DNA from: Clostridia bacterium
GTDB taxonomy: Bacteria; Bacillota; Clostridia; Oscillospirales; Acutalibacteraceae
Direction of reading: 5' to 3'
Assembly (NCBI GenBank): GCA_017407645.1
Contig: JAFQWE010000018.1
Location: 1 to 64,000, forward strand
DNA: 64,000 bases
In this document: in pieces, positions 51,794 to 59,652 of the stretch
Layout: every line of letters begins with the position of its first letter
Position numbering within the stretch: position 1 is the stretch's first letter
Notes under the pieces: model-generated
Databases searched by the model: none
The model's input: only the letters and a program-made list of their open reading frames with translations
What the model was told of the DNA's origin: nothing
Made by a program: the position numbers and the translations under genes

Positions 51794-52642
51794 TCTTAAA
51801 GTTAAATTATCCTTGCCCTGCATTTTTGTCAGATAGCTTGTGGGACTTACGCCAATCACCCTTTTAAACACTGTTGAAAAATAATTAGAATCTGTGTAGC
51901 CTAAACGCTGAGAAATCTCTTTCACGCTTAATCCCTTACGAAGCATGGATATGGCACTGTCCATTTTCATTCGGCGGTAAAACTGCACTACACCCATTCC
52001 TGTAAACTGCCTGAAGGTTTGCTTGACACTGGAGGGACTCATATTGCATATACGGGCAATATCATCAACCGTAAGATTGGTGTTGATATTATCGGTCAGG
52101 CAACGGACAATTTCGGTATATTTGCGAACACCTGCCGCAGAGGAGCGTATTGTTTCGCTGGGTGAACGGTTGGGGAAAAGGGACATAACCAGATTTTCAA
52201 GGCGATTAATGGTAATCTGCGCAGTTGGAGACTTTTGTCGTTTGATTGCAATACCGTTGTTTTCAAATTCATCCTGTATATGCTCGATTATATCGCACAT
52301 CTGTTTGGCTGTTTCACCGTCAAGCTCGTAGACGCAATCGGTTATTTCGGCATCAATTTCTGCATCAAAAGAAATTGTTGCAAGCTTGGGAGGGGCTCCC
52401 TCACCTGCCCAAAGGCGATGAAAGGTCATTGGTCGGTGAATTATTGCGTGGCCTGCATTAACTGAGAATATATTGCTGTCAGATGCCACGCAAACCGTTC
52501 CGTCAAGGACAAAGCTAATCTCCCAAAAATTATGTGTTTCGCCAACAAAATTAAAATCATACCCATATTGCTGAATAAATGCGGTGTAAAGAGCCGTGAT
52601 ATTTATCATTTTCTTAATATGACAGGGATACCAAACTTCCAC
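51791..52642 (-). CDS. AraC-family transcriptional regulator with cupin sensor
   Basis: 283 residues from the GTG at 52642 (AGGAGG eight nt upstream; the GTG three codons earlier is too close). N-terminal AraC-type cupin (HNFWEISFVLDGTVCV...AGHAIIHRPMTFHRL), C-terminal double helix-turn-helix (LTVDDIARICNMSPSSVKQTFRQFTGMGVVQFYRRMKM; ISQRLGYTDSNYFSTVFKRVIGVSPTSY). Such proteins usually respond to a sugar. It is divergent from the nahK-nagB genes 210 bp away, which makes those its best candidate targets. Confidence 0.9.
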   Translation of the reverse strand: MEVWYPCHIKKMINITALYTAFIQQYGYDFNFVGETHNFWEISFVLDGTVCVASDSNIFSVNAGHAIIHRPMTFHRLWAGEGAPPKLATISFDAEIDAEITDCVYELDGETAKQMCDIIEHIQDEFENNGIAIKRQKSPTAQITINRLENLVMSLFPNRSPSETIRSSAAGVRKYTEIVRCLTDNINTNLTVDDIARICNMSPSSVKQTFRQFTGMGVVQFYRRMKMDSAISMLRKGLSVKEISQRLGYTDSNYFSTVFKRVIGVSPTSYLTKMQGKDNLTLR

Positions 52643-52787
52643 AAGCCACACCTCCTAACTATTTGTCTTTTTTTAAAGAAAAAATGCATATCTTTGACTT
52701 TACATATAAATTCGTTCGCAATACAATTATTACATAACCCTATAAATTAGTCAAGAGAAATTTTATAGGGTTTTTTTCACAAAATAC

Positions 52788-52817
52788 TTGAATAATACAC
52801 GGGTTTTGGTGTATAAT
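52788..52817 (+). promoter_or_regulatory. Promoter of nahK-nagB
   Basis: TTGAAT (52788-52793), 18 bp, TATAAT (52812-52817). The 211-bp divergent gap to the AraC gene also holds an inverted stretch near 52737-52770 (TATAAA...TTTATAGGG) that could be a regulator site. Confidence 0.7.
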
Positions 52818-52853
52818 ATACGTGCACCAACCTAATTAAAGGAGCAGTGCTTT

Positions 52854-53960
52854 ATGGACAGAAACGAACTTTGTTTGCAAATTAAGGATGCCGTTAATCA
52901 TTTTCAGTTTAACGGTAAACCTGTGAGGTACGAAAGATATGGCAACGGCCACATCAACGACACCTTTAAGGTTACAACTGAAAAGGGCGGAGTTTTCACC
53001 GATTACATAGTTCAGCGTGTCAACACCGACATCTTTACCGACCCCAATATGCTGATGAACAATATTAAGTTGGTAACCGATTACATACGTGGCCAAATTG
53101 CCGCTAATGGCGGTGACGCGCAGCGCGAGGTTATGCAGGTTATTCCTACCGATGCAAACCAACTCTATTACACCGACGTTAACGGCAGTGCTTGGCGCGC
53201 TTATCTGTTTGTAGTTGATTCTGTTTGTCTTGATGCGCCGCGCAATACCGACGATTTGGAAAAATCCGCACGGGCTTTCGGTCAGTTTGCAAGCACGCTT
53301 GCAGGCTTTGATGCCGAAAAGTTGGGCGAGCCTATTCCACGTTTTCACGATACTCCCAACCGTTTTGCCAATCTTATGACGGCATATAATACCGATAAGT
53401 GTGGCAGAGCAAGTGAGGTTAAAGAGCTGATTGACTTTGCCAAAGAGCGTGAACAGTTCACCTACGCTTTGCAAAACAGCGGCGTACCCCTTCGTGTAAC
53501 CCACAACGACACAAAGCTTAACAACATTTTGCTTGATAAAGACAGTTACGAGGCTTTGTGTGTTATTGACCTTGATACCATTATGCCCGGCTACTCGGCA
53601 AACGATTTTGGTGATATGATTCGTTTTAGCGCCAACACCGCAAAAGAGGATGAAGCCGACCTTGACAAAGTTCAGGTTAATCTTGAACTTTACGAGGCTT
53701 GTGTAAGGGGTTATATAGAGGGTACAGGCGGCGGTCTTACCGAGCAAGAGCTGTGGACTCTTCCCATTGGTGCAAAAATGATGACCTTCGAGTGCGGTAT
53801 GCGCTTTTTGACCGACTATCTTGAAGGGGATACCTATTTCCGCACGGCTTATGATAAGCATAATCTTGTGCGTTGCCTTAACCAATTTAAACTGCTTAGC
53901 GAACTTGAAAAATGCGATGAGCAGATTAAAAATATTATCCAAAAATATATAACGGAGTGA
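52854..53960 (+). CDS. NahK-like phosphotransferase (probable N-acetylhexosamine 1-kinase)
   Basis: 368 residues of the aminoglycoside-phosphotransferase fold, close to the ~360 of bifidobacterial NahK. RYGNGHINDTFKV is the nucleotide loop, VTHNDTKLNNILLD the catalytic loop and VIDLDTIMPGYSANDFGDMIRF the metal-binding segment, the last typical of NahK/mucin-sugar kinases. Substrate is inferred: the next gene, nagB (5 bp away), supports an amino-sugar role. It might alternatively be a homoserine/choline-type kinase, which I consider less likely. Confidence 0.75.
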   Translation: MDRNELCLQIKDAVNHFQFNGKPVRYERYGNGHINDTFKVTTEKGGVFTDYIVQRVNTDIFTDPNMLMNNIKLVTDYIRGQIAANGGDAQREVMQVIPTDANQLYYTDVNGSAWRAYLFVVDSVCLDAPRNTDDLEKSARAFGQFASTLAGFDAEKLGEPIPRFHDTPNRFANLMTAYNTDKCGRASEVKELIDFAKEREQFTYALQNSGVPLRVTHNDTKLNNILLDKDSYEALCVIDLDTIMPGYSANDFGDMIRFSANTAKEDEADLDKVQVNLELYEACVRGYIEGTGGGLTEQELWTLPIGAKMMTFECGMRFLTDYLEGDTYFRTAYDKHNLVRCLNQFKLLSELEKCDEQIKNIIQKYITE

Positions 53961-53965
53961 TTTTA

Positions 53966-54676
53966 ATGAAGTTTATTGAAGTAGAAACCTATGCCGAATT
54001 GTCTAGATTAGGCGCCGATATTATTGCCGAGGTTATTAAAAGCAAGGATAATCCTGTTTTAGGTTTGGCAACAGGCTCATCCCCCGTTGGCATTTACGAA
54101 AATCTTGTAAAGAAGAACAAGGCAGGCTTACTTGATTTTTCAAAGGTTGTTTCTGTTAACCTTGACGAGTATCTTGGTCTTGACGGCGACCACGAGCAAA
54201 GTTATCGCTACTTTATGAACGATAATCTGTTTAATCACGTTAACATTGACAAAGCCAACACCTACGTGCCCAACGGCAAGGCAGAGGATATTGTTGCTGA
54301 GTGCGAGGCTTATGACAAGCGCTTGCAGGATTTTGGCGGCAGTGATATTCAGCTGCTCGGCATCGGTCTTGACGGTCACATTGGCTTTAACGAGCCTGAT
54401 GATTGCTTTACTGCTCAAACCCACGTGGTTGAGCTTGACCCCTCTACTATCGAGGCTAACGCTCGCTTCTTTGAAAGCAAGGATATGGTGCCTCGCAAAG
54501 CAGTTACTATGGGTATGGCAGGTATTATGCAGTCTAAAAAGATTCTTATTATTGCCAACGGTGCCGCAAAGCGTGATATTCTGATGACTGCTATGTACGG
54601 TAAAATCACACCCGAAGTGCCTGCATCAATTTTGCAGCTTCATCCCGACGTTACTGTTATTTACAGCAAAAACTAA
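53966..54676 (+). CDS. nagB: Glucosamine-6-phosphate deaminase
   Basis: 236 residues from the ATG at 53966 (GGAGTGA upstream). GLATGSSPVGIYENL, VVSVNLDEYLGL, GIGLDGHIGFNEP and the substrate loop HVVELDPSTIEANARFF are conserved. It turns glucosamine-6-P into fructose-6-P and ammonia. nagA is not adjacent, so deacetylation must be supplied elsewhere. Shorter than E. coli NagB (266), as in Bacillus. Confidence 0.95.
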   Translation: MKFIEVETYAELSRLGADIIAEVIKSKDNPVLGLATGSSPVGIYENLVKKNKAGLLDFSKVVSVNLDEYLGLDGDHEQSYRYFMNDNLFNHVNIDKANTYVPNGKAEDIVAECEAYDKRLQDFGGSDIQLLGIGLDGHIGFNEPDDCFTAQTHVVELDPSTIEANARFFESKDMVPRKAVTMGMAGIMQSKKILIIANGAAKRDILMTAMYGKITPEVPASILQLHPDVTVIYSKN

Positions 54677-54690
54677 TTACTGTTGATATT

Positions 54691-54736
54691 AAGCACGCCT
54701 TGTGGTATACTGATGTTATCACAAGACGTGCTTTTG
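54691..54736 (+). terminator. Terminator after nagB
   Basis: AAGCACG.CTTGTG pairs with CACAAG.CGTGCTT (one mismatch) around a 15-nt loop, then TTTTG. It stops nahK-nagB transcription before murI. Confidence 0.7.
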
Positions 54737-54761
54737 TTATATTTTATAGAGAGGTCTTTTT

Positions 54762-55532
54762 ATGAGCAGTAATTTGCCAATCGGTATTATTGATTCAGGC
54801 TTGGGCGGACTTAGTGTTTTGCGCGAGCTTTTAAAGATTATGCCCAATGAAAATTATATATTTTTCGGCGATTCTGCCAACAATCCTTACGGCACTAAAA
54901 GTGTTGAAAAGGTGGTAGAATTAACCGTCAGCAATGCCAACAAGCTGTACGATATGGGTGTAAAGGCCATGGTTATCGCCTGCAACACTGCCACCGCAGT
55001 AGGCGCACCCGTGCTTCGCGCCACCTATCCCGACAGAATTATTGTAGGTATTGAGCCTGCGCTAAAGCCTGCCGTGCTTTCTAAAAGCAATCCAACCGTA
55101 TTGGTTATGGCTACTCCCCTTACACTGCAGCAGGACAAATTTCTGTCACTAATGAAGCGTTATACCGAGGATGCTAATATTATCCCTCTGCCTTGCCCCG
55201 GATTGCCTGAGCTTATAGAGGCAGGCAATTTTTGTGGCAGAGAAATAGAGAGTTATTTAGAGCGTTTATTTGCCCCATTTGACAAGAGTAAAATTGACTC
55301 TATCGTCCTTGGTTGCACCCACTATCCCCTGATAAAAGAGCAAATTGCAAAGTCTTGGGGGCAAGCGGTGGATATATTTGACGGCAGTGAGGGTACTGCA
55401 AGGCACACCCGCAATCTGCTTAAAGAGGCGGATTTGCTGAATGAAGATAATCAGGCAGGCAAGGTAACTCTGCTTAACTCACTTGACAGTGATAAAATTA
55501 AAGAATTAGAACAAAAGATATTGTTTGGTTAA
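54762..55532 (+). CDS. murI: Glutamate racemase
   Basis: 256 residues. IGIIDSGLGGLSVLRELLK, FGDSANNPYG, the catalytic cysteines in ACNTAT and GCTHYP are complete. It supplies D-glutamate for peptidoglycan. Independent gene between two terminators; a GAGAGG RBS lies before the ATG. Confidence 0.95.
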   Translation: MSSNLPIGIIDSGLGGLSVLRELLKIMPNENYIFFGDSANNPYGTKSVEKVVELTVSNANKLYDMGVKAMVIACNTATAVGAPVLRATYPDRIIVGIEPALKPAVLSKSNPTVLVMATPLTLQQDKFLSLMKRYTEDANIIPLPCPGLPELIEAGNFCGREIESYLERLFAPFDKSKIDSIVLGCTHYPLIKEQIAKSWGQAVDIFDGSEGTARHTRNLLKEADLLNEDNQAGKVTLLNSLDSDKIKELEQKILFG

Positions 55533-55565
55533 AAAACTCCCGATTCGTACGAGTCGGGAGTTTTT
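55532..55565 (+). terminator. Terminator after murI
   Basis: AAAAACTCCCGATTCG and CGAGTCGGGAGTTTTT form a stem with one wobble, ending in TTTTT; it begins at the murI stop. Confidence 0.9.
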
Positions 55566-55713
55566 GCGGGCAATTCGTGAATTGCCCCTACGAACTGCGC
55601 TAAATCGTGTCTATTGAATATACCTTCTTACGAAGCGCGATATATTGCTTCGCAATACGTTTTTTTGCGGTGGGAGCAAGCCCCCGCCCTACGAGGTGGA
55701 TTGAAAGCCACTA
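55566..55713. repeat. Tandem TAGGG-type interspersed palindromic elements
   Basis: Two motifs of one style lie here: GGGCAATTCGTGAATTGCCC-CTACGA (55568-55593) and GGGAGCAAGCCCCCGCCCTACGA (about 55672-55694). Read on the minus strand both start TCGTAGGG and run into a G/C-rich hairpin. A third, shorter relative is near 57853-57885 (minus strand TTTGTAGGGTGAGGGCTTGC). Such units are scattered through gut Clostridia genomes. A 9-bp inverted pair TATTGAATA/TATTCAATA (55612-55620, 55715-55723) flanks the second unit. Confidence 0.55.
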
Positions 55714-57276
55714 CTATTCAATATTTATTTCAACATAGGTAATTTTACCTTTGGGGGCATTGAATGCCAAATTGTATTTGCCACTCTCTTCCCTTTCAAG
55801 TGGGAACTCATAAGTAAGCGTGCCCTCTTTAATATATCCGCAGTTGCAAGGGAATTGACTATCGGCAGGAACCTCTTGCATATCGGCAGGTTTGGGGTTT
55901 TTGCGAAGTCCTGCAGGCAAAGGTTTGCCATTTGCAGTAACTTTAAGTTGCTCTGCGCTAGCGCTGTCAATACCGATTATCACGTTAACCGTTGCATCAG
56001 GCAAAATTTTGCCAACGGACACAGCAAGCACCTTTTCGTTACCGTCAAGTTCTATTGGCAGAGGTTTATATATCTGACAGCCTTCGGGGCAAGTATCCTG
56101 TTCGGTCACTATAAATCGCATAGGATGGCGCTGAACTTGCTCTAACGAGCCGCAAGTATTAAAAATTTCAGCACTGCGCTCGCCGCGGATTTTACCGTAG
56201 GAAGTAGTGTTCAGGGGATTTACATAGTAATTAAACAAATACATTCCGTCAGCGCCGTCGGACAGATAGCGGTTGCAGTATCCCCTGACCACGTCGGCGG
56301 TAGAATGGCAGGCAGGCGAGCCACAGACGGTCTGTGTGTCAATGCAAGCCAATATTTCAGTATTGGGCAAAACCTCTTTCCACTGTGGGATAGGCATATC
56401 GCTGTCGTTAGTCTCCCACCTAGGAGATACAACCACGGTATCTACAAGATTATTTTTTGTAAGGGTTATAATATCAAAGCCGTACTCTTTGTTTTGCAAA
56501 ACGTCCCTCATCAAACGAATCGCCGTCTTGATGGGATGGTTGTATTTTTTCTCGTATTTTGTGACGATTGCCTTTGCCTTTTGCATAAAATCATTAATGA
56601 TTTCGCATTTGTCCCTTTGATTTACATAGTCAAAACTGCGAATTTCACGCATAAAATCATACTCTATGCCGTCAACGTCATACCTGCTCAGCACTTCATC
56701 AATATAGTCAAGAAACTTGTTTCTGACCTGCTCTACGCTATAATCAAGGCAGGATTGGTAGTAATCGCAATCGTATCCGCTTTTGTACGACTCGGGGTTA
56801 ACGAAACGATTGCCGATTATCCAGCCGTTGCGTTGGGCTTCGTAAAAGAAATCGGTTCGCCAATTGCTTGTTGCATCAAAGGGAAAGTGGCAATCGTTCA
56901 TTCTGATAGATGCCCAAGGGGTAATACCCATCTCTTTGCAACGGGCAAACCACACGTCAAAGGGGTCAATGCCATACTCCTTATATACGGTGTATATGCC
57001 ACGGTTGCTCTTTTTATAATCAACTGCAATTCCGTTTTCAACGGTTTGGTCGTGCTTGTCAAAAACGTCGGTAAAAACCTTGCTTTCAAAAAGAGAGCGT
57101 TGGCAATTAATACACAACATAATATCCGTAACGTTTGTATTGGCGTATAGGTCAATAAAGGGATACATATCTGCCCTTGATATGCTATCGCCCTTTTCAT
57201 CTTTTATATCAACAAGGTTATTTAGAAATTGGGAAGCGTAATCATTGCTGTCAATATTAACGTACAATTTGCTCAT
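55714..57276 (-). CDS. Glycoside-hydrolase-like TIM-barrel protein, cytosolic
   Basis: 520 residues from the ATG at 57276 (AGGAGG seven nt upstream). Residues ~40-370 look like a (beta/alpha)8 barrel of the GHL10/family 10-like kind: GITPWASIRMNDCHFP, YDVDGIEYDFMRE with likely catalytic acid residues, VVVSPRW, DGADGMYLFNYY. The C-terminal ~120 residues are a beta-sandwich (TYEFPLEREESGKYNLAFNAPKG). No signal peptide, so the substrate is probably an imported oligosaccharide. The nearby MFS gene (57903) has the same direction. Specific reaction unknown. Confidence 0.7.
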   Translation of the reverse strand: MSKLYVNIDSNDYASQFLNNLVDIKDEKGDSISRADMYPFIDLYANTNVTDIMLCINCQRSLFESKVFTDVFDKHDQTVENGIAVDYKKSNRGIYTVYKEYGIDPFDVWFARCKEMGITPWASIRMNDCHFPFDATSNWRTDFFYEAQRNGWIIGNRFVNPESYKSGYDCDYYQSCLDYSVEQVRNKFLDYIDEVLSRYDVDGIEYDFMREIRSFDYVNQRDKCEIINDFMQKAKAIVTKYEKKYNHPIKTAIRLMRDVLQNKEYGFDIITLTKNNLVDTVVVSPRWETNDSDMPIPQWKEVLPNTEILACIDTQTVCGSPACHSTADVVRGYCNRYLSDGADGMYLFNYYVNPLNTTSYGKIRGERSAEIFNTCGSLEQVQRHPMRFIVTEQDTCPEGCQIYKPLPIELDGNEKVLAVSVGKILPDATVNVIIGIDSASAEQLKVTANGKPLPAGLRKNPKPADMQEVPADSQFPCNCGYIKEGTLTYEFPLEREESGKYNLAFNAPKGKITYVEINIE

Positions 57277-57342
57277 CATCGTACCTCCTCATATTCTTTG
57301 ACTAAAGGATAGCATTTTGATAAATCAAAGTCAAGAGAAAAT

Positions 57343-57395
57343 AGAAACAGCCCTTGACCGACGATTCAAACTTCATCAGGTCAAGGGCTATTTCT
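57343..57395 (-). terminator. Long stem-loop upstream of the glycosidase-like gene
   Basis: AGAAACAGCCCTTGACC (57343-57359) pairs with GGTCAAGGGCTATTTCT (57379-57395) with one mismatch. On the minus strand it is followed by ATTTTCTCTTG and would end a transcript that includes the mini-ORF at 57442-57564; it would also isolate the glycosidase gene from upstream transcription. Confidence 0.65.
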
Positions 57396-57441
57396 GTTCA
57401 CTCTTAGTATCTAACATCTTATTTGGCTACCTCCTGTATTC

Positions 57442-57564
57442 TTATAATTTGACTTGCAATCTTAACTGTTGACCGGTTTTAAAACTCTTATTTTCCTTTA
57501 TGTGAATTCTCGTAAGTGAGATAGACTTTTGTTTTAACCTGTTCACTTCTAAAATTGCAGTCAT
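57442..57564 (-). CDS. Possible 40-residue protein of unknown function
   Basis: ATG at 57564 with AAAGAG 7 nt upstream; the peptide starts MTAILEVNRLKQKSISLTR and contains IKENKSFKTGQQLRLQV. The second half (xIxIxENxSFKxxQxLxLxV) vaguely resembles the first strands of SecB-like chaperones, so this could be a truncated relic. After it comes a strong AGGAGG (57434-57429) followed by only a nine-codon frame, and upstream are two direct copies of AAGAAAGGGTGA.ACC. Equally it may be noncoding. Confidence 0.3.
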   Translation of the reverse strand: MTAILEVNRLKQKSISLTRIHIKENKSFKTGQQLRLQVKL

Positions 57565-57764
57565 TGTTAACTCTTTATTTGCTTATTTAATTTTCGGTCT
57601 CACCCTTTCTTGAGCTTTTTGGTTTTTACCTATACATTGGTATCACCCTTTCTTTGACTATATAGTAGCATCTATTTTATGAGATTTCAATTCGCAAAAT
57701 AAATAAAGTTAAAATCCTGAAATTATGCAAAACACAGATTTTTAGCCCGTAGTTACGATTTTTA

Positions 57765-57848
57765 TTGACTGTCAGTTTCGGTTGTGTTAGAATAAATATG
57801 TTGGCGGTCTTTGTGGCACACTCTTTTTAGAGTGTGCCGCTGTTTTTT
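57765..57848 (+). ncRNA. Orphan promoter-terminator unit (possible ~50-nt RNA)
   Basis: TTGACT (57765-57770), 17 bp, TAGAAT (57788-57793), then after about 20 nt a perfect 10-bp hairpin GGCACACTCT-TTTT-AGAGTGTGCC (57815-57838) followed by GCTGTTTTTT. No reading frame fits between them. The hairpin could merely be a bidirectional terminator, but the promoter in front would give a very short RNA. Confidence 0.4.
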
Positions 57849-57888
57849 ATAAAAAACGGCAAGAGCAAGCAAGCCCTCACCCTACAAA

Positions 57889-57915
57889 AAACAGCGTGTA
57901 AATTACACGCTGTTT
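57889..57915 (-). terminator. Terminator of the MFS gene
   Basis: AAACAGCGTGTAA and TTACACGCTGTTT form a near-perfect palindrome; on the minus strand it is followed by TTTTTTGTAGGG. It overlaps the last codons of the permease gene. Confidence 0.8.
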
Positions 57916-59132
57916 CTGTTTTTATGCACGTAAATATAAAGAGGAATTGCCGCAACACAAAAGATTGCCGCAACCAGCATACCTGCTTTCATTCCCAATT
58001 GTTCGGGTGTAATTGCAAGAGCTTGGCTTAAAGATTCAATCCACCCTGCCGTCATAACGCCGTCGGTGGTTATACCGATAAGCTGAGGCACAACTGATGC
58101 GCCAAGGTCACCGCCTGCCGCCATCATTGCAAAAATAAACACTCCCCCTTGGGTAATCTTGCTTTCGGCAAATATCAGACTGCCGGGCCAAAGCATAGAG
58201 GTGCAAAAGCCCGTAAGCGCAACGGCAATCACGCCCACGAATGCAACGTCGCAAAAGACGACGGTCAGGTAACAAATAGTGGCGCCAATCATTCCAAAAA
58301 GCAACACCTTGGTTACTTTCTTTCCGATTTTTGCATAAAGCGACCTGCCAAGTCCTAACATAACGGCAAAAAGGGCAACACCGAACATATCGCCCCAAAT
58401 TTTCGGCAGACCTAAGCCCTGCTCCAAAAAGCCCGAACTCCACTGCGCCATTGACACTTCTGCCGCACCGCCGAAAAATATTGTAAGCACGCACACCCAT
58501 AGCCATTTGTTTTTCATAATGCTTATGGCACCTGACACCTTTTCGGGTGTTTCTACCTTTGGCATATCGGCACCTAAGTATAATACAAATGAGATTAGCG
58601 GCACAACCGACAGTGCAAGTGCAAGCCAGTGCCAATTTTTATCACCGAAAAGAGCAATATAAAGGGTGCTGATTATGGTTACAGGCACAACTCCCCAGGC
58701 GTATATTGAGTGGAGCTTGCTCATTTCTCGATCGGGATTTTCTGAGGGAATAGCAGCAATTACGGGGCTTATCAGTACCTCTGCAAAGCCACCCGAAATT
58801 GAAAACAAAAGGGTAGCAAGCAACATTCCTGCATAGGCTACATCGGGAAAAAGCACAGGCCACAGAGTATATATTAAAAGCGAGATGAAGGTGAGCAAGG
58901 GTGTAACTTTTACGGCTAAGGGTATATTGAATTTGTGAGAATAAAAACTGAACGCAAGGTCTATAAAAAGTTGAGCACTGAAACTTAAAAAGACTAAAAA
59001 GCCCAACTGTGTAAAGGATATGCCATACATTCGGTTAAAGGTCAAAAAGAGCACAGGCGGCATATTTGCCATAACTGCCATTGCAACGTTGGTTGAATAG
59101 CAGGCAAGTTTTAAACGATGGTATTTTTGCAT
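57903..59132 (-). CDS. Major facilitator superfamily permease
   Basis: 409 residues, about twelve membrane helices. The halves are clear (FNRMYGISFTQLGFLVFLSFSAQLFIDL; GLGRSLYAKIGKKVTKVLLFG) and GFCTSMLWPGSLIFAESKI resembles FucP/sugar-type MFS carriers. RBS GGGGTGG. Transport direction and substrate unknown; the neighbouring glycosidase-like gene suggests a sugar or glycoside. A second helix-rich frame on the same strand is only a shadow. Confidence 0.85.
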   Translation of the reverse strand: MQKYHRLKLACYSTNVAMAVMANMPPVLFLTFNRMYGISFTQLGFLVFLSFSAQLFIDLAFSFYSHKFNIPLAVKVTPLLTFISLLIYTLWPVLFPDVAYAGMLLATLLFSISGGFAEVLISPVIAAIPSENPDREMSKLHSIYAWGVVPVTIISTLYIALFGDKNWHWLALALSVVPLISFVLYLGADMPKVETPEKVSGAISIMKNKWLWVCVLTIFFGGAAEVSMAQWSSGFLEQGLGLPKIWGDMFGVALFAVMLGLGRSLYAKIGKKVTKVLLFGMIGATICYLTVVFCDVAFVGVIAVALTGFCTSMLWPGSLIFAESKITQGGVFIFAMMAAGGDLGASVVPQLIGITTDGVMTAGWIESLSQALAITPEQLGMKAGMLVAAIFCVAAIPLYIYVHKNRNSV

Positions 59133-59215
59133 AGCGCCACCCCTTTTCTTTTAATACACACAAATGCATTATAACCCTGCAAATAGGCTTTGTCAAAGGT
59201 ATTTTAAAATAGGGG

Positions 59216-59268
59216 TTGACAAATTGTTCTACATTATGTAGAATAAAACTGTACTACACGGTGTAGAA
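59216..59268 (+). promoter_or_regulatory. blaI promoter with two operator-like palindromes
   Basis: TTGACA (59216-59221), 17 bp, TAGAAT (59239-59244). A perfect 17-bp dyad TTCTACATTATGTAGAA (59227-59243) covers the spacer and -10, and a second, near-perfect one TACTACACGGTGTAGAA (59252-59268) lies just downstream. Both match the TACTACA-N-TGTAGTA style of BlaI/MecI boxes, so the repressor gene downstream is probably autoregulated. Confidence 0.8.
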
Positions 59269-59287
59269 TGATAAGGAGGCGATAACA

Positions 59288-59650
59288 ATGGCAGAAATAC
59301 AAATGGGTGCCGTTGAGTCAAAATTTGCAGATATTATATGGGAAAACGAGCCTATATCCACAACCGAGCTTACAAAACAAAGCGAAATTTTACTTGGTTG
59401 GAAAAAGACTACATCTTACACAGTGCTTAAAAGGTTGTGTGACAAAGGTATATTCAAAACCGACAAAGGCAGTGTGACCTCTCTTATTTCAAAAGAGGAG
59501 TTTTATGCTTTGCAAAGCGAAAGGTTTGTTGAGGAAACCTTTGACGGCTCACTGCCTGCGTTTCTTGCCGCATTCACAAAGCGCAAGGCTCTATCCCCCG
59601 ATGAAATTGAGCAGCTGCGCCGATTGGTACGGGAGTATGAGGAGGAATAA
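59288..59650 (+). CDS. blaI: BlaI/MecI-family transcriptional repressor
   Basis: 120 residues. Winged helix: AVESKFADIIWENEPISTTELTKQ, WKKTTSYTVLKRLCDKGIFKTDK; C-terminal dimerisation ALSPDEIEQLRRLVREYEEE. In the family the repressor is inactivated by the membrane protease encoded next to it. AAGGAGG before the ATG. Target besides itself is unknown; there is no beta-lactamase gene in the window. Confidence 0.92.
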   Translation: MAEIQMGAVESKFADIIWENEPISTTELTKQSEILLGWKKTTSYTVLKRLCDKGIFKTDKGSVTSLISKEEFYALQSERFVEETFDGSLPAFLAAFTKRKALSPDEIEQLRRLVREYEEE

Positions 59651-59652
59651 CT

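Noticed and set aside
52836..53942. A 368-codon open frame antisense to the NahK-like gene
   Set aside because: It mirrors the sense gene almost exactly, has no homology pattern I recognise and no RBS; the sense frame carries clear kinase motifs.
56305..57150. A 281-codon frame antisense to the glycosidase-like gene
   Set aside because: Shadow frame; the opposite strand encodes a continuous TIM-barrel-like sequence with RBS.
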